NCBI GenBank assembly: GCA_003555185.1
Contig: PWFZ01000059.1
Location: 1-5,918 of the forward strand
Reading direction: 5' to 3'
DNA: 5,918 nt
DNA from: Balneolaceae bacterium
GTDB taxonomy: Bacteria > Bacteroidota > Rhodothermia > Balneolales > Balneolaceae
The position numbers and the translations under genes were made by a program. Under the pieces are notes generated by a model. That model ran no database searches, was not told where the DNA came from, and worked only from the letters and a program-made list of their open reading frames with translations. The stretch's first letter is position 1; every line of letters starts with the position of its first letter. Positions 5,553 through 5,918 of the stretch are shown in pieces.

Positions 5553-5918
5553 ATGTCCCAAGCAGAAACAATTGATACGTCCGAAGAAATTGTAAAGGAG
5601 TCGAAAAAGCGACGAACCTTCGCGATTATCTCTCACCCTGATGCAGGAAAAACCACTCTTACAGAAAAATTACTTCTTTATGGAGGCGCGATTCACGAAG
5701 CAGGGTCTATTCGCCAGCGTAAAGCCACAAGGCATGCTGCTTCCGATTGGATGGCCATTGAGAAGGAGAGAGGGATCTCGCTGACATCATCGGTATTGCG
5801 GTTCGAGAAAGATGGCGTTCGTTACAATCTGCTGGATACACCGGGTCACAAGGATTTTTCTGAGGATACACTGAGAACACTCGTTGCCGCCGATTCCGGT
5901 TTGATGGTGATTGACGTG
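5553..5918 (+). CDS. prfC: Peptide chain release factor 3 (RF3), N-terminal part of the GTPase domain
   Basis: RF3 is the cytoplasmic translational GTPase that recycles RF1/RF2 from the ribosome after termination. The frame is open to the right edge, giving 122 codons of an expected ~530. Seen: the P-loop [16 protein letters not shown] (26-41), [23 protein letters not shown] (45-67, read in parts), switch [13 protein letters not shown] (70-81), and the G3 box LLDTPGH (93-99) followed by [22 protein letters not shown]. The SHPDAGKT loop, SDWM..EK.RGIS and DFSEDT..TL.A.DS are RF3 hallmarks that separate it from EF-G, LepA and TypA. After DTPGH the usual Glu or Gln is Lys100. The ATG at 5553 is chosen because TAA lies in frame 21 bases upstream; a TTG at 5538 is the only other option. 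No strong Shine-Dalgarno is present. The gene is divergent from the fasciclin gene. Confidence 0.95.
   Translation, partial: MSQAETIDTSEEIVKESKKRRTFAIISHPDAGKTTLTEKLLLYGGAIHEAGSIRQRKATRHAASDWMAIEKERGISLTSSVLRFEKDGVRYNLLDTPGHKDFSEDTLRTLVAADSGLMVIDV

Noticed and set aside
5370..5636. 88-codon minus-strand ORF
   Set aside because: Overlaps the start of prfC antisense and the AT-rich gap; its Phe/Cys-rich translation looks like a shadow.
1..5918. Novel defence system, mobile element or CRISPR array
   Set aside because: No repeat-spacer pattern, transposase, integrase, terminal repeats, toxin-antitoxin pair or nuclease cassette is visible; all large genes belong to recognisable families.

Overview
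The window looks like an ordinary chromosomal segment of a Gram-negative bacterium of the Bacteroidota/Balneolota (FCB) type. This placement is an inference. It rests on moderately AT-rich DNA with very AT-rich gaps, start codons that mostly lack a Shine-Dalgarno sequence, a lipoprotein-type M28 peptidase with a C-terminal fibronectin-like domain, and a sodium:solute symporter of the kind common in that group. A Balneolaceae-like marine or halophilic organism fits best, but only a database search could settle it.

Layout from left to right: (1) the C-terminal 128 codons of a beta-lactamase-family serine hydrolase (+), cut by the left edge; (2) facing it, an M28-family metallopeptidase lipoprotein (-), with a plausible sigma70-like promoter directly upstream; (3) upstream of that on the same strand, a large SSS-family Na+:solute symporter (-); (4) a 214-bp divergent gap with a doubtful 48-codon ORF; (5) a DUF72/YecE-like protein (+) ending in QLGLF; (6) a convergent junction with two tandem hairpins, one a good intrinsic terminator for the minus strand; (7) a small secreted single-domain fasciclin (FAS1) protein (-); (8) a 319-bp AT-rich divergent gap with a 9-bp inverted repeat near the fasciclin gene and a long imperfect stem-loop in front of the next gene; (9) the first 122 codons of peptide chain release factor 3 (prfC, +), cut by the right edge.

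Functionally, the left part (serine hydrolase, M28 peptidase, Na+ symporter) could serve cell-envelope or extracellular breakdown of peptides and Na+-driven uptake of small solutes, but the symporter substrate cannot be read from the sequence. The right part holds unrelated genes with separate transcription. I see no CRISPR, mobile element, tRNA, rRNA, phage gene or defence cassette. The items most worth a second look are the clamp-binding-like C-terminus of the DUF72 protein, the stem-loop ahead of prfC, and the shortened FAS1 domain with its flanking hairpins and palindrome.
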